This document shows, piece after piece, positions 8,573 to 17,430 of a stretch of 64,000 nt of DNA. Position numbers and translations under genes: made by a program. Position 1 is the first letter of the stretch; every line of letters begins with the position of its first letter. This DNA is from Raoultibacter massiliensis (GTDB taxonomy: Bacteria > Actinomycetota > Coriobacteriia > Coriobacteriales > Eggerthellaceae): positions 1,886,340 through 1,950,339 of the forward strand of contig NZ_LT962671.1 in the NCBI RefSeq assembly GCF_900199545.1, given 5' to 3'. The notes beneath the pieces were generated by a model. That model searched no databases. It was given only the letters and a program-made list of their open reading frames with translations, and was not told where the DNA came from.

Positions 8573-9862
8573 CTACTGCGCCTCTACATCGATGACCGCA
8601 TCCGATTTCTTGCGGCGGCGCCACCAGCGGGATAGCGAATGCACCGCCCACTCGACTATGGGGATGGTCAGAAACGCGACCCAAGCCGGATGCGGCGCAT
8701 TGAGTACGAACGCCATCCAGAGGAACCACGCCACCACCGCAATCGGATAGACGCCACCGACAAAGTGCGCAATCTTCTTCGATTCGATCGTATGCCCGAT
8801 CATGTAGTAAACGGGTATGGTGAAAAACACGAACAAGCCCGTTCCCCACTCGTTCGCCGTGAACCCGATAAGCAGGTAGGCGATGATGACGACGAGCGGA
8901 AAGGGGAACTTCATCCAGGCACGCACGCGATAATGCTTGCGCACGGGGATGCTCTTCCCCACTTCGCTTCCGTAGCGAGCGCGCGCCTCTTCAAGCGTCT
9001 CGAAGTATTCGCCCTTGACCGTGTATCCGCTCGGCCTGCCCCAGTGGCCGCCGTGTCCGCCATGTCCGTACTTTTCCTGCGCGTCGCGCCAATCATCGAA
9101 ATGCTCGCCGTTGATGACGACTCCATCGCCCGTCCATGCAACGGTGTTGCCCTCGTCATCGCCTGCAGCGCACCAATCCTCGCCGTGCCGCCCGTTCGAA
9201 CCCGTCCGGCTTTCACAACCGCTCTTGCGCCCGCGATTCTGCCCTTCCGTCACATGTACGCCGCCCCAGCCCACATGAACCTCGTCGCCGTCCTTGGAGT
9301 CCTTCACATGGACACCGTCGCGCCACGATACATGCACGTAGTCATCGCCGTCGAGCACATGGATGCCGTCGAATCCGACGTGCACCTTTTCCGGAGCGCC
9401 CTTGCTCGTCCACCCGGCCCGCGCCCGGCTTTCGCCGTCGGTCGGCACAGCGTCTTCGGCCGAAGCGGCGGCTCCCGAAGCGCCAGCCGCGGGATCGGCT
9501 GCGCCCGTCGGCTCCGTTGCGCCCGAAAACCCAGCGGCGCCCGTTGGCATGCCGGCACCGGCAGCGCTCGAGAACCCCTCAAAGTCCGCAGCGCCCGCAA
9601 CGGCGCGCTCTGCCGCACGGTCCGCCTGCTCGAACTCGACATCTTCCTCGATGCTCCCGTCTACGTACAGAAGGTCGTCGAGCGAAACCCCGTACAGCTT
9701 CGCGAGGGCAATAAGGTTATCGGTATCGGGAGAAGACTCGGATCGCTCCCATTTCGAAACCGCTTGCCGGGAAACCCCGAGCTTTTGCGCCAAGCCTTCT
9801 TGGGAAAGCCCCGCTTCCTTACGCCGTGCCGCGAGGCGCTCCGCGATCTCTACGTTCATCAT
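8573..9862 (-). CDS. Membrane-anchored XRE regulator with VHV repeats and C-terminal membrane helices
   Basis: 429 residues in an unusual mosaic. Residues 1-65 are a clear XRE helix-turn-helix (SQEGLAQKLGVSRQAVSKWE). Residues 85-150 form an Ala/Gly/Pro-rich linker. Residues 159-205 carry six [VI]HV units at 7-11-residue spacing that look like short beta-strands. Residues 247-305 hold two related units (NGEHFDDWRDAQEKYG, KGEYFETLEEARARYG) separated by a His/Gly-rich GHGGHGGHWG. The last 110 residues contain three or four membrane helices. The DNA-binding end must therefore act at the inner membrane face. AAAGGG precedes two adjacent ATG codons (9862 and 9859). No target is evident; self-control through the palindrome at 9933-9948 is possible. 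Confidence 0.85.
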   Translation of the reverse strand: MMNVEIAERLAARRKEAGLSQEGLAQKLGVSRQAVSKWERSESSPDTDNLIALAKLYGVSLDDLLYVDGSIEEDVEFEQADRAAERAVAGAADFEGFSSAAGAGMPTGAAGFSGATEPTGAADPAAGASGAAASAEDAVPTDGESRARAGWTSKGAPEKVHVGFDGIHVLDGDDYVHVSWRDGVHVKDSKDGDEVHVGWGGVHVTEGQNRGRKSGCESRTGSNGRHGEDWCAAGDDEGNTVAWTGDGVVINGEHFDDWRDAQEKYGHGGHGGHWGRPSGYTVKGEYFETLEEARARYGSEVGKSIPVRKHYRVRAWMKFPFPLVVIIAYLLIGFTANEWGTGLFVFFTIPVYYMIGHTIESKKIAHFVGGVYPIAVVAWFLWMAFVLNAPHPAWVAFLTIPIVEWAVHSLSRWWRRRKKSDAVIDVEAQ

Positions 9863-10312
9863 CGACCCTTTCTTCGGTATTCATTCATCTTACCTTATCC
9901 AAGCTTACGGTTGCGGCTTACCCGATTCGACCAATTCCAGTTGGAATTTTAGGAAACTATTGGTTGCGGAGCCTCTATAAGAACTTGACCAGGTATTTCT
10001 TCCAGGTCACTTTCATAATGTCGCCTGTTTCGCATTTCATCGTAAACGAATTACGCATATCTCGACCCGGTAGCCGCCAATCCCCATCGCCTCCGCGCAC
10101 CCGAAAAGCGCCGCAGGCGACAGCTCGATGCCCAACGTCGAACGCCCGGCATCGCGGCGGAGGCGGCACTCCGATCCTGCGCACTTCGCCAAGCCAAGGG
10201 CGGCGCCCTCAGATAGAGCTTGCGTCGAATCGCCCATCGGCCGAATCGGAAACCGAGCGTCCATGCTATGCTTTTACGATGCCCGCTCGAACCTATTCCG
10301 AAGGGATCAGCC
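9863..10312. other. Intergenic region with a perfect palindrome, no gene supported
   Basis: 450 bases between the divergent XRE and DUF4013-like genes. AATTCCA-GT-TGGAATT (9933-9948) is a perfect dyad about 70 bases upstream of the XRE start, a candidate operator. The short minus-strand frames in 9975-10184 have no convincing ribosome-binding site or protein-like composition, so I do not call them. Confidence 0.5.
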
Positions 10313-11404
10313 ATGCCAAGCGATCAGCCCCACAGCGACCAACCCGATTCGAACGGTACCGCAAAACCAGACCAAAGCCAACAGCCCGATGCGGCGGGAA
10401 CCACAGCGTCAAGCCGGCCTCCGCAATCAATCCCGCAGCCACCGCCACCGCAGGTATCGTCGCAGTCCGCCCCTCAAGCCACCGGCCGGCAAGCGCCGCA
10501 GCCGCCGGCTCCCGCATACCAGCCGGCGCAACAGCCCTACCGACAGCAATACGGCCAATCCCCAAACGGACAGCCCTGGCAATCGCCCGGACAGACCCCG
10601 AATGCCTACGTTCCGGCGAATTACGCCGGCCAGCCCAGCCAACCGCCGCTCCCCGCAACTTCAGCCGTCAAGATGGCATGGGAAGACCTCCGCAGATCCC
10701 CAGGCTGGTTTGCACGCATTGCGCTACTCGGCCTCGTCATGATCGTCCCCATCGTCAACTTCTTCGCGCTCGGATACATGATGCTCTGGGCAAACGATGC
10801 CGCCCGCGGCTTGCGCAACCCGCTTCTTAAAAGCACGTTCGCAAAAGGCTCCTTCACGCTCGGTTTCTACGCTTTCGCAATCTCCCTCGTTGTCGCCATC
10901 GTCATGGGAGCCATCGCCTGGATGCCCGTCATCGGCTGGATATCCTCTTTGGCATTCGTCGTCGTGAGCCCGTTCATGGCGCTCGCCATCACGCGCGTCG
11001 CAGTGAGAAACCAAATGGGAGCCGCGTTCGATCTTCCCGAAATCTGGCGGACGTTCCGAAGCAACGCAGGCGCCGCCCTGGCCTCGTACTGGCTGCCGAG
11101 CCTCATTGCAGCAGCCCTTTGCGTGCTGCCCGTCCTCATCTTCGCATTCGCAGCCGTACTCCTTGTTTTCGCTGCCGAAGCAGGTTCTCACAGCACAACC
11201 GATGCCCTGTTGATAGCGATTGGACTTATGGGGACAATCGGCTTCGGCGCCGTCATCGGCTATGCAGTCGCCGTTGTGGCCGCCGCAGCCGGCCTCGTCA
11301 CCTACCGTGCGATGGGGCACCTTGTCGCCCTGCGCGCGCCCGATTGGGCAAACGTCGACAAGTCATCGACATACGCATATCCCCCAAGCCCGCCTCGTAA
11401 CTGA
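10313..11404 (+). CDS. DUF4013-like integral membrane protein with Pro/Gln-rich N-terminus
   Basis: 363 residues from the ATG at 10313, which has GAAGGGA upstream; an in-frame extension to 10220 exists but starts without a ribosome-binding site. The first 115 residues are low-complexity (Pro, Gln, Ala, Ser) and probably disordered. They are followed by MAWEDLRRSPGWFARIALLGLV and about six membrane segments with the glycine- and aromatic-rich layout of DUF4013 proteins (PIVNFFALGYMMLWANDAARG). Function is unknown. The aminopeptidase gene starts 71 bases downstream on the same strand. Confidence 0.75.
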   Translation: MPSDQPHSDQPDSNGTAKPDQSQQPDAAGTTASSRPPQSIPQPPPPQVSSQSAPQATGRQAPQPPAPAYQPAQQPYRQQYGQSPNGQPWQSPGQTPNAYVPANYAGQPSQPPLPATSAVKMAWEDLRRSPGWFARIALLGLVMIVPIVNFFALGYMMLWANDAARGLRNPLLKSTFAKGSFTLGFYAFAISLVVAIVMGAIAWMPVIGWISSLAFVVVSPFMALAITRVAVRNQMGAAFDLPEIWRTFRSNAGAALASYWLPSLIAAALCVLPVLIFAFAAVLLVFAAEAGSHSTTDALLIAIGLMGTIGFGAVIGYAVAVVAAAAGLVTYRAMGHLVALRAPDWANVDKSSTYAYPPSPPRN

Positions 11405-11475
11405 AACCCGAATCGGATGCCGCGAGAAGGCGGCACCGCTCTGAATACCCGCACCAACGAAAGGCAGCGCAACCC

Positions 11476-12726
11476 ATGAGCAACCCCGAACTTCAAACCA
11501 ACCTCGAAAAATACGCCCGCCTCATCATCGATGCCGGATGCAACCTGCAGCCCGGCCAAGAGCTCTTCTTGTCCTCATCAGTCGAAACGGCCGATTTCGC
11601 CCGACTCGTCACCCGCATCGCATACGAGCGCGGCGCCCGGCACGTTACCGTCAAGTACACCGATGAGAAAATCTCGCGCTTGCACTACGATAACTGCGCA
11701 CTCGAAGTATTCGAGACCATGCCCGAATGGGCGGCGCTGTTGAACAACTCGATGGTGCGCGAGGGAGCAGCCATTCTCTCGATCATATCCGACGACCCCG
11801 AGGCGATGACGGGGATAGATCCGGCGAAGGCCGTCGCCAACGCACGTGCCGCGCATGCCGCATGCCGCGAATTCTACGACGCGCTCGACTTCGGCCGCAA
11901 CGTCTGGTGCATAGCCGGCGCAGCCGCACCCGCATGGGCGCGCAAGGTGTTTCCCGGCATGACCGATTGCGAAGCCGTCGACAAGCTGTGGGACGCGATC
12001 TTCACGACAACGCGCGTCTACGCGGAAAACCCCCTTGCCGCGTGGGAGGAGCACCGCGCAAGCTTCGCCGCCCGCACCAGACTTTTGAACGACCAGCGAT
12101 TCGATGCGCTGCACTACGCAAACGCAGCAGGAACCGATTTCACGGTCGGGCTTACGAAAAAGCACCTTTGGAACGGGGGAGGCGATATCACCGTCGACAA
12201 AACGCCGTTTTTCCCCAACATCCCCACCGAGGAGATCTTCACCACGCCCGATCGCCTGCGTGCCGACGGCACTGTGGTGTCGGCGCTCCCCCTCATCCAC
12301 AACGGCACGCTCATCGACGGGTTCAGCATCACGTTCGAGAACGGCGCCGTTATCGACTTCTCGGCCGAGCAAGGATACGAAACCCTTAAATCCATCATCG
12401 AGACCGACGAGAACGCACGCCGCCTCGGCGAAGTCGCGCTTGTCCCCTTCGCATCGCCCATACGAGAAACCGGCATCCTGTTCTTCAACACGCTCTACGA
12501 CGAGAACGCATCGTGCCACCTTGCACTCGGTCAGGGCTTTCCGGATTGCTACGAGGGCGGCACCGAAATGGATTCAGAGGCGCTGCTCGAGGCGGGCGTC
12601 AACAAGAGCGCGACGCACGTGGATTTCATGATAGGCACCGAGGATCTTCAGATCGAGGGGATCAAGGCCGACGGCGAGGTTGTTTCTGTATTCGAGAAGG
12701 GAAACTGGGCGGGCATCTTCGCATAG
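11476..12726 (+). CDS. M29-family aminopeptidase (AmpS/PepS-like)
   Basis: 416 residues, the usual length for M29 metallopeptidases. Landmarks in order: LEKYARLIIDAGCNLQPGQ, YTDEKISRLHY, then the metal-ligand region NIPTEEIFTTPDR, GEVALVPF, ENASCHLALGQGF and ATHVDFMIGTED, which supply the Glu, Glu, His, His and Asp ligands seen in AmpS-type enzymes. It should remove N-terminal residues from peptides in the cytoplasm using a two-metal centre. The start ATG has AAAGGC upstream. Confidence 0.93.
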   Translation: MSNPELQTNLEKYARLIIDAGCNLQPGQELFLSSSVETADFARLVTRIAYERGARHVTVKYTDEKISRLHYDNCALEVFETMPEWAALLNNSMVREGAAILSIISDDPEAMTGIDPAKAVANARAAHAACREFYDALDFGRNVWCIAGAAAPAWARKVFPGMTDCEAVDKLWDAIFTTTRVYAENPLAAWEEHRASFAARTRLLNDQRFDALHYANAAGTDFTVGLTKKHLWNGGGDITVDKTPFFPNIPTEEIFTTPDRLRADGTVVSALPLIHNGTLIDGFSITFENGAVIDFSAEQGYETLKSIIETDENARRLGEVALVPFASPIRETGILFFNTLYDENASCHLALGQGFPDCYEGGTEMDSEALLEAGVNKSATHVDFMIGTEDLQIEGIKADGEVVSVFEKGNWAGIFA

Positions 12727-12776
12727 AGCCGCAGCGAGACGCCGACGCAAGCCGGGATGTACGCGGATTCTGCAAG

Positions 12777-13037
12777 CTATTCGGTATTTTCCAACAACGG
12801 ATCCGCGTCTTCCGACACGGTGATGCCTTTGCCGTTCGGAACGTATTCCAGGATGTCTCCCGGCTGGCATTCGAGTGTCTTGCAGATCATCTCGAGCGTT
12901 GAGAAACGGATCGCTTTGATTTTCCCCGTTTTAATACGTGACATGTTGACGTTCGATATGCCGACTTTATCGGAGAGCTCGTTGAGAGATATTTTCCGAT
13001 CCGCCATAATGCGATCAAGCCTGAGAATGATTGGCAT
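12777..13037 (-). CDS. Small XRE-family regulator (YozG-like)
   Basis: 86 residues, almost entirely a Cro/CI helix-turn-helix: MADRKISLNELSDKVGISNVNMSRIKTGK and TLEMICKTLECQPGDILEY. These single-domain proteins often control a neighbouring membrane or toxin gene, but none is adjacent: it is convergent with the aminopeptidase and lies downstream of the radical SAM gene on the same strand. Bases 13038-13269 hold no visible gene. Confidence 0.85.
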   Translation of the reverse strand: MPIILRLDRIMADRKISLNELSDKVGISNVNMSRIKTGKIKAIRFSTLEMICKTLECQPGDILEYVPNGKGITVSEDADPLLENTE

Positions 13038-13269
13038 GTCTACCTAGCCCGCCTACCGTGTTCTATCCGAAGTTTTTCGATCATATACGCTCACGTCGGT
13101 GCTGCATCTGCGCTGCATCGGCAGAATCCGCGCGTGATTCTAAGGTTTATTCGTTCGAATATCAAGGTATCAGATATGCGAAGCCGCATGCAACACGATA
13201 CCCTTACAACAAGGATACAAAAGCGAACATCGAAAACCGTGAAACCATCGAAGCGTTCGCGCGTGCATC

Positions 13270-14523
13270 CTAGCGTCTGCCCTGCATTGCGATAGCCGAA
13301 TTGAGCATGGAGCCGAAGCCGCTGAAGAACTCCTTCATCATAACGCAATAGGAATCGGGAGATTTCAAACTTTCATACTCGTACAACGAACGCGCTCGGC
13401 ATCCACCGCCGCACAGCCGCTCGTATTCGCACCCTGCGCAATCTTCGAAATCCTCGGTTCGCAGACTGCGGAAGCCGCGGCCGACTTCGCTTGTCAGCAC
13501 CCCGTGCAGCGTGTCGGTGAACAGATTGCCCATTGCAAGGTCTTTCCGATGGAGCATATGACATGGGTAAACGGTGCCATCCGCCCCCACGCTCACCGTT
13601 CTGAACCCCGCGCCGCACGAACCCTTGACGGTCAGGTTGGCTCCAATCGGCGAATCGGAAACGGGCAACGGACCGCCTTCTCCGAGCGTCAGCATCGACC
13701 GCGCGAGCTTCTTCAGCTCCCCTTCGCCGGGGATGAGCTCCTTGAGTGCCCCGTCGTTGCACGGACACGACAGCAGACTGAACGAGATAGTGGCGCCCAA
13801 CCGTTCGGCCATGGAAAGATAGCTGCGCACGTCGTCCACGTTCTTCGCATGGATGGTCGCGATGATGTGGGCGGGGATGCTCGCCGCCTTAACGGCCTCG
13901 ACTGCGCCGACGAGTTCGGCGTATCGCTGCTCGCCCCGGATGTACGCTTTCGAATCAGCCGAGCATCCGTCGAAGGAAATCGACACGCGGTCGACGAAGG
14001 GCGCAACGCGCTTGAGCTGATGAGCGGCGAGGCCGACGCCGTTCGAGAGCACGACCACCTGGGGTACGCCGCATTCTATTTTCGCGAACGCCGCGATGGC
14101 GGCAAGATCGTCGCGCAGAAACGGCTCGCCGCCCGAGATCACGATCTGGCCAATTCCCGCAGATGCGAGCTGGGCTATGGCATGGTTGATCTTCTCGGTC
14201 GGCGCGTCTGCAAGCGCGTTGCGATCGTCATCGAGCGAGTAGCAACCGACGCACTGCAGATTGCATCGCTGCGTGATGTGAATATACGCCGATTTGAGCG
14301 CGTCGTCTTGCTTCTTGTATCCGAAGAACCCGCCAATGCCCAAATGCTGGAAGAGAGCTTCGTCGACCGCGACGATTTCCGCAGGCGGAACATCTTCGCG
14401 CATGAGCCGTTGGCAGATCTCCTTGCCCTCGGGCGTCAATCCGATAGCATAGCCTGTGTTCATGTTGCCAATCATCGGGATGCCTTCGAAATCGAACAGA
14501 ACCGCTTGATCGCCGAATCTCAT
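13270..14523 (-). CDS. Radical SAM/SPASM-domain protein (possible peptide maturase)
   Basis: 417 residues from the ATG at 14523, which has AGAAGGGG five bases upstream. Residues 1-70 (AVLFDFEGIPMIGNMNTG...) have the look of a PqqD-like peptide-recognition domain. The radical SAM motif CNLQCVGC lies near residue 93, followed by ISGGEPFLRDDL. The C-terminus has SPASM cysteines: GSCGAGFRTVSVGADGTVYPCH and DCAGCEYERLCGGGC. Such enzymes modify ribosomal peptides or mature enzymes. No obvious precursor peptide is next door; a 79-residue membrane protein is divergent. Substrate unknown. Confidence 0.85.
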   Translation of the reverse strand: MRFGDQAVLFDFEGIPMIGNMNTGYAIGLTPEGKEICQRLMREDVPPAEIVAVDEALFQHLGIGGFFGYKKQDDALKSAYIHITQRCNLQCVGCYSLDDDRNALADAPTEKINHAIAQLASAGIGQIVISGGEPFLRDDLAAIAAFAKIECGVPQVVVLSNGVGLAAHQLKRVAPFVDRVSISFDGCSADSKAYIRGEQRYAELVGAVEAVKAASIPAHIIATIHAKNVDDVRSYLSMAERLGATISFSLLSCPCNDGALKELIPGEGELKKLARSMLTLGEGGPLPVSDSPIGANLTVKGSCGAGFRTVSVGADGTVYPCHMLHRKDLAMGNLFTDTLHGVLTSEVGRGFRSLRTEDFEDCAGCEYERLCGGGCRARSLYEYESLKSPDSYCVMMKEFFSGFGSMLNSAIAMQGRR

Positions 14524-14650
14524 CCGAACCCCTTCTCTCGTGCAATGCCCGCGGCGAATCACCGACGGCCTCGTCGTATACATGATGGGTCATACCATTT
14601 TGTGATGTTTATCATTATGTACGAGATAAGTCAAAAAACCTACTGATATT

Positions 14651-14669
14651 TTTATCGTTTTATGATAAA
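14651..14669. promoter_or_regulatory. AT-rich dyad in the radical SAM/small membrane protein divergent region
   Basis: TTTATC (14651-14656) pairs with GATAAA (14664-14669). A related TTTATCAT occurs nearby at about 14608. The region 14584-14700 is much more AT-rich than its surroundings and probably contains the promoters of both divergent genes. Confidence 0.35.
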
Positions 14670-14739
14670 TTCTTAAACCTAATCGTTTGCGTAGCTAGTT
14701 GTATACCAGGCAGAGTCAGTACTGAACGAGGAGCGACCC

Positions 14740-14979
14740 ATGTTCGAGGGTTTCATCATTTCAGATATCTCGGAGGTACTCTTCCCTCTCTGCCACGTAC
14801 TTGGCTACGTGGCGATTATAGGTTCGGTATCCGCGATGGTGATCAAACTCGTGCGTTTCAGAACGCAGCAGCCCGATACGGGCGTGCTTGCGGCAACTGA
14901 ATGCAAGATCACCCTGTTTTGCTGCACGACGTTCATGCTCATAGGCATAATGATCGTCGTCTTCTTCAACAGCATATAG
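14740..14979 (+). CDS. Small two-helix membrane protein, unknown function
   Basis: 79 residues with GAGGAG six bases before the ATG. Two hydrophobic segments (about residues 13-36 and 57-77) flank a charged loop, KLVRFRTQQPDTG. The second segment contains three cysteines (TECKITLFCC). It is divergent from the radical SAM/SPASM gene across an AT-rich control region, which may mean shared control. I recognise no family. Confidence 0.6.
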   Translation: MFEGFIISDISEVLFPLCHVLGYVAIIGSVSAMVIKLVRFRTQQPDTGVLAATECKITLFCCTTFMLIGIMIVVFFNSI

Positions 14980-15031
14980 GCATTCCCCCGCCCGGGACCC
15001 CACCCACTACTTGCAACCGGGCACCAGCCAC

Positions 15032-15667
15032 CTACAGCAGACAGGGCACATCGCGGATACCGGCACACGCGAAATCGGGATGTTCCGCCAGCAGCACCGT
15101 TTCGGAGAACATACCCCACAGCGCAGCCGCCGTCTTGCATCCGGCGCCGTTGCCCGCCTGAATATCGTAGGGGCTGTCGCCAACGTACAGGCATTCTTTC
15201 GCGTCATGGCCCAAAAGCTCTGCGCCATGGGAAACGGGACCCGGATGCGGCTTGTGCTCGGGCCAATCATCCGATCCGATCATGCAGTTCAGATAGCCGT
15301 CGAGCCCGAACAGCTGCAGTCCCTGCATGGCCGCATCATGGCGCTTCGAAGTGACGACGCCGAGCGGATACCCCTCGGCGCGCAGCTCGTCGAGCGTTTC
15401 TTCGACGCCTCCGAACGGACGCACCATGTCATCGTGCTTGACGGCGTTGTATTCGCGATACACGCGGAGCAATTCGTCATGAAGTTCCCTATCGCTCGTG
15501 AAATCCCACATCTGCACAGAGAGGGGCTGGCCGACCTTGGCCATGAGGCGCTCGGGGGGAATATCCTCCCGAAGCACCGTCTTCACCGCATGCTGCATCG
15601 ATTCGAGAATGAGATCGTGCGTATCGAGCAGAGTCCCATCAAGATCGAATAGGATAGCTTTGATCAT
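15032..15667 (-). CDS. HAD-superfamily hydrolase (PpaX/Gph-like phosphatase)
   Basis: 211 residues from ATG 15667. HAD motifs are all present: FDLDGTLLDTHD at the start, VVTSKR (motif II), KPHPGPV (motif III) and VGDSPYDIQAGNGAG (motif IV). The helical cap lies between motifs I and II. The substrate is a small phosphate or pyrophosphate, as for PpaX or phosphoglycolate phosphatase. It is the last gene of the pyrH-to-proS minus-strand run. A TTG at 15682 overlapping the proS stop is a possible alternative start. Confidence 0.85.
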   Translation of the reverse strand: MIKAILFDLDGTLLDTHDLILESMQHAVKTVLREDIPPERLMAKVGQPLSVQMWDFTSDRELHDELLRVYREYNAVKHDDMVRPFGGVEETLDELRAEGYPLGVVTSKRHDAAMQGLQLFGLDGYLNCMIGSDDWPEHKPHPGPVSHGAELLGHDAKECLYVGDSPYDIQAGNGAGCKTAAALWGMFSETVLLAEHPDFACAGIRDVPCLL

Positions 15668-15678
15668 CGGAACCGCGA

Positions 15679-17430
15679 TCAATCCGAGAACAGACTGCCG
15701 AAAGCGCCGATACCCGAACCCTTGATGTTGCGCTTCGTAAAAGCAAGCGCTTCGGCAACCGCCTCGATCGAGATATCGCGCTTTTCGCCAGTCCTACGCA
15801 GCTTGATCTCCACTTTGTCCTCCTTCAAACCGCGTTTGCCCACAACGATCTGCAGGGGCCACCCGATCAGATCGGCATCGGCGAACTTCACACCGGCGCG
15901 CTCGTCGCGATCGTCGATAACGACCTCGAAGCCCGCTCGGGCGATATCGGCGGCAAGCCGTTCGGCCGCAGGCTGCACCTCTTCATCGCCCACGTTAAGA
16001 GGAATGACGCATACGTGCGCGGGGGCAACCGAAACGGGCCAGTAGATGCCGTTCTCGTCGTTGTGCTGTTCGACGATGGCCGCCATGGAGCGGGATACGC
16101 CCACGCCGTAGCAGCCCATGAGGAACGGCTGCTCGGAGCCGTCTTCGGCCGAGAACGTCGCCCCCATAGATTTGGAGTACTTGTCGCCGAGCTGGAAGAC
16201 CTGCGACACCTCGATGCCGCGGGCGCCTTCGAGCGGAAGACCGCATTTCGGACAGCAATCGCCCGGCTTCACCACCACGAGATCGGCCCATTCGTCAACC
16301 TCGAAATCGGTGCCGGGCGCCGCGCCGATGTAGTGGTAGCCGTCCTCGTTCGCACCGACGACCCAGCGGGATATCGCCTGCAGGCTCTTGGCGGCGACAA
16401 CGCGCACGCCCTCGGGAAGACCGACGGGACCCATCGACCCTTTGTGCAGGCCAGCCGCTTCCATTTCCTGGTCGGTCAAAAGCTCGAAGCCATCAACCAC
16501 GCGGGCCGCTTTGAGCTCGTTGAGATCGTGATCGCCTGGCACGAAGAAAACAGTGATCGCACCGTCTTTGCCCTTGCCGGAAAGCGCCTTGACCGTCGAT
16601 GATTCGGGAATGTCGAGAAGCGCGGCCAGCTCGGCGATGGTATGCACACCGGGCGTTGCGATTTTCGTGAGCTTGTCTGCGGCAGTGTACTCGGTCGGGC
16701 GGGCAAGGCCCTCCCCTGCCTCGGTGTTGGCAGCGTACCCGCAGGAGCAATGCACGAGCTCGGCTTCACCCGCATCGGCAAGCGCCATGAATTCGCAGGT
16801 CACGCTGCCGCCGATCTGGCCAGAATCAGCCTCAACCGGACGGTAGTCAAGATCCATCCGATCACAGATCCTGCCGTAGGCGGCGCTCATGTCGTCGTAG
16901 GTCTGCTGGAGCGATTCCTGCGAATCATGGAAGCTGTAAGCATCCTTCATGATGAATTCGCGACCGCGAAGCAGACCGAACCGGGGGCGGATCTCGTCGC
17001 GGAATTTCACCTGGATCTGATAGAGCGAAAGCGGAAGCTGCTTGTAGGAGCGAAGCTCGTTTCGAACGAGCGCCGTGATAATCTCCTCGTGAGTGGGTCC
17101 AAGGCAGAATTGGCGATCATGGCGATCGTCAAGACGCATGAGCTCGGGGCCGTAATCGTCCCATCGGCCGCTCTCATGCCACAGCTCTGCGGGCTGAAGT
17201 ACCGGCATCATGATTTCCTGAGCGCCGATTCCATCCATTTCGGAACGTACGATGTTCTCAACCTTGGCGAGCACCCTCTTGCCAAGCGGAAGGAAGGTAT
17301 AGACGCCCGACGCAGCCTTGCGGATCATACCAGCGCGAACAAGCAGGCGATGGCTTGCAATCTCGGCGTCGGCAGGATCTTCCTTCAAAGTGGGAACGTA
17401 GAGTTCGCTCATACGCATGATATCTGTCAT
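15679..17430 (-). CDS. proS: Prolyl-tRNA synthetase
   Basis: 583 residues, the bacterial long form. Motif 2 and 3 regions are seen in LGPTHEEIITALVRNELRSYKQLP, FRDEIRPRFGLLRGREF and GCYGVGVSRSMAAIVEQHND. A YbaK-type editing insert (about residues 240-380) and the C-terminal anticodon-binding domain are intact. The start is the ATG whose ATGA overlaps the ispG stop, implying translational coupling. An unlinked YbaK-type deacylase is encoded at 44.1-44.6 kb. Confidence 0.96.
   Translation of the reverse strand: MTDIMRMSELYVPTLKEDPADAEIASHRLLVRAGMIRKAASGVYTFLPLGKRVLAKVENIVRSEMDGIGAQEIMMPVLQPAELWHESGRWDDYGPELMRLDDRHDRQFCLGPTHEEIITALVRNELRSYKQLPLSLYQIQVKFRDEIRPRFGLLRGREFIMKDAYSFHDSQESLQQTYDDMSAAYGRICDRMDLDYRPVEADSGQIGGSVTCEFMALADAGEAELVHCSCGYAANTEAGEGLARPTEYTAADKLTKIATPGVHTIAELAALLDIPESSTVKALSGKGKDGAITVFFVPGDHDLNELKAARVVDGFELLTDQEMEAAGLHKGSMGPVGLPEGVRVVAAKSLQAISRWVVGANEDGYHYIGAAPGTDFEVDEWADLVVVKPGDCCPKCGLPLEGARGIEVSQVFQLGDKYSKSMGATFSAEDGSEQPFLMGCYGVGVSRSMAAIVEQHNDENGIYWPVSVAPAHVCVIPLNVGDEEVQPAAERLAADIARAGFEVVIDDRDERAGVKFADADLIGWPLQIVVGKRGLKEDKVEIKLRRTGEKRDISIEAVAEALAFTKRNIKGSGIGAFGSLFSD

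Noticed and set aside
9975..10184. A 69-codon minus-strand frame in the XRE/DUF4013 intergenic region
   Set aside because: Weak start context and no protein-like pattern; only the last 27 codons look slightly peptide-like, which is not enough.
14740..14979. The small membrane protein as a certain RiPP precursor
   Set aside because: It has two membrane helices and no leader-core layout; its link to the radical SAM enzyme is only by position.
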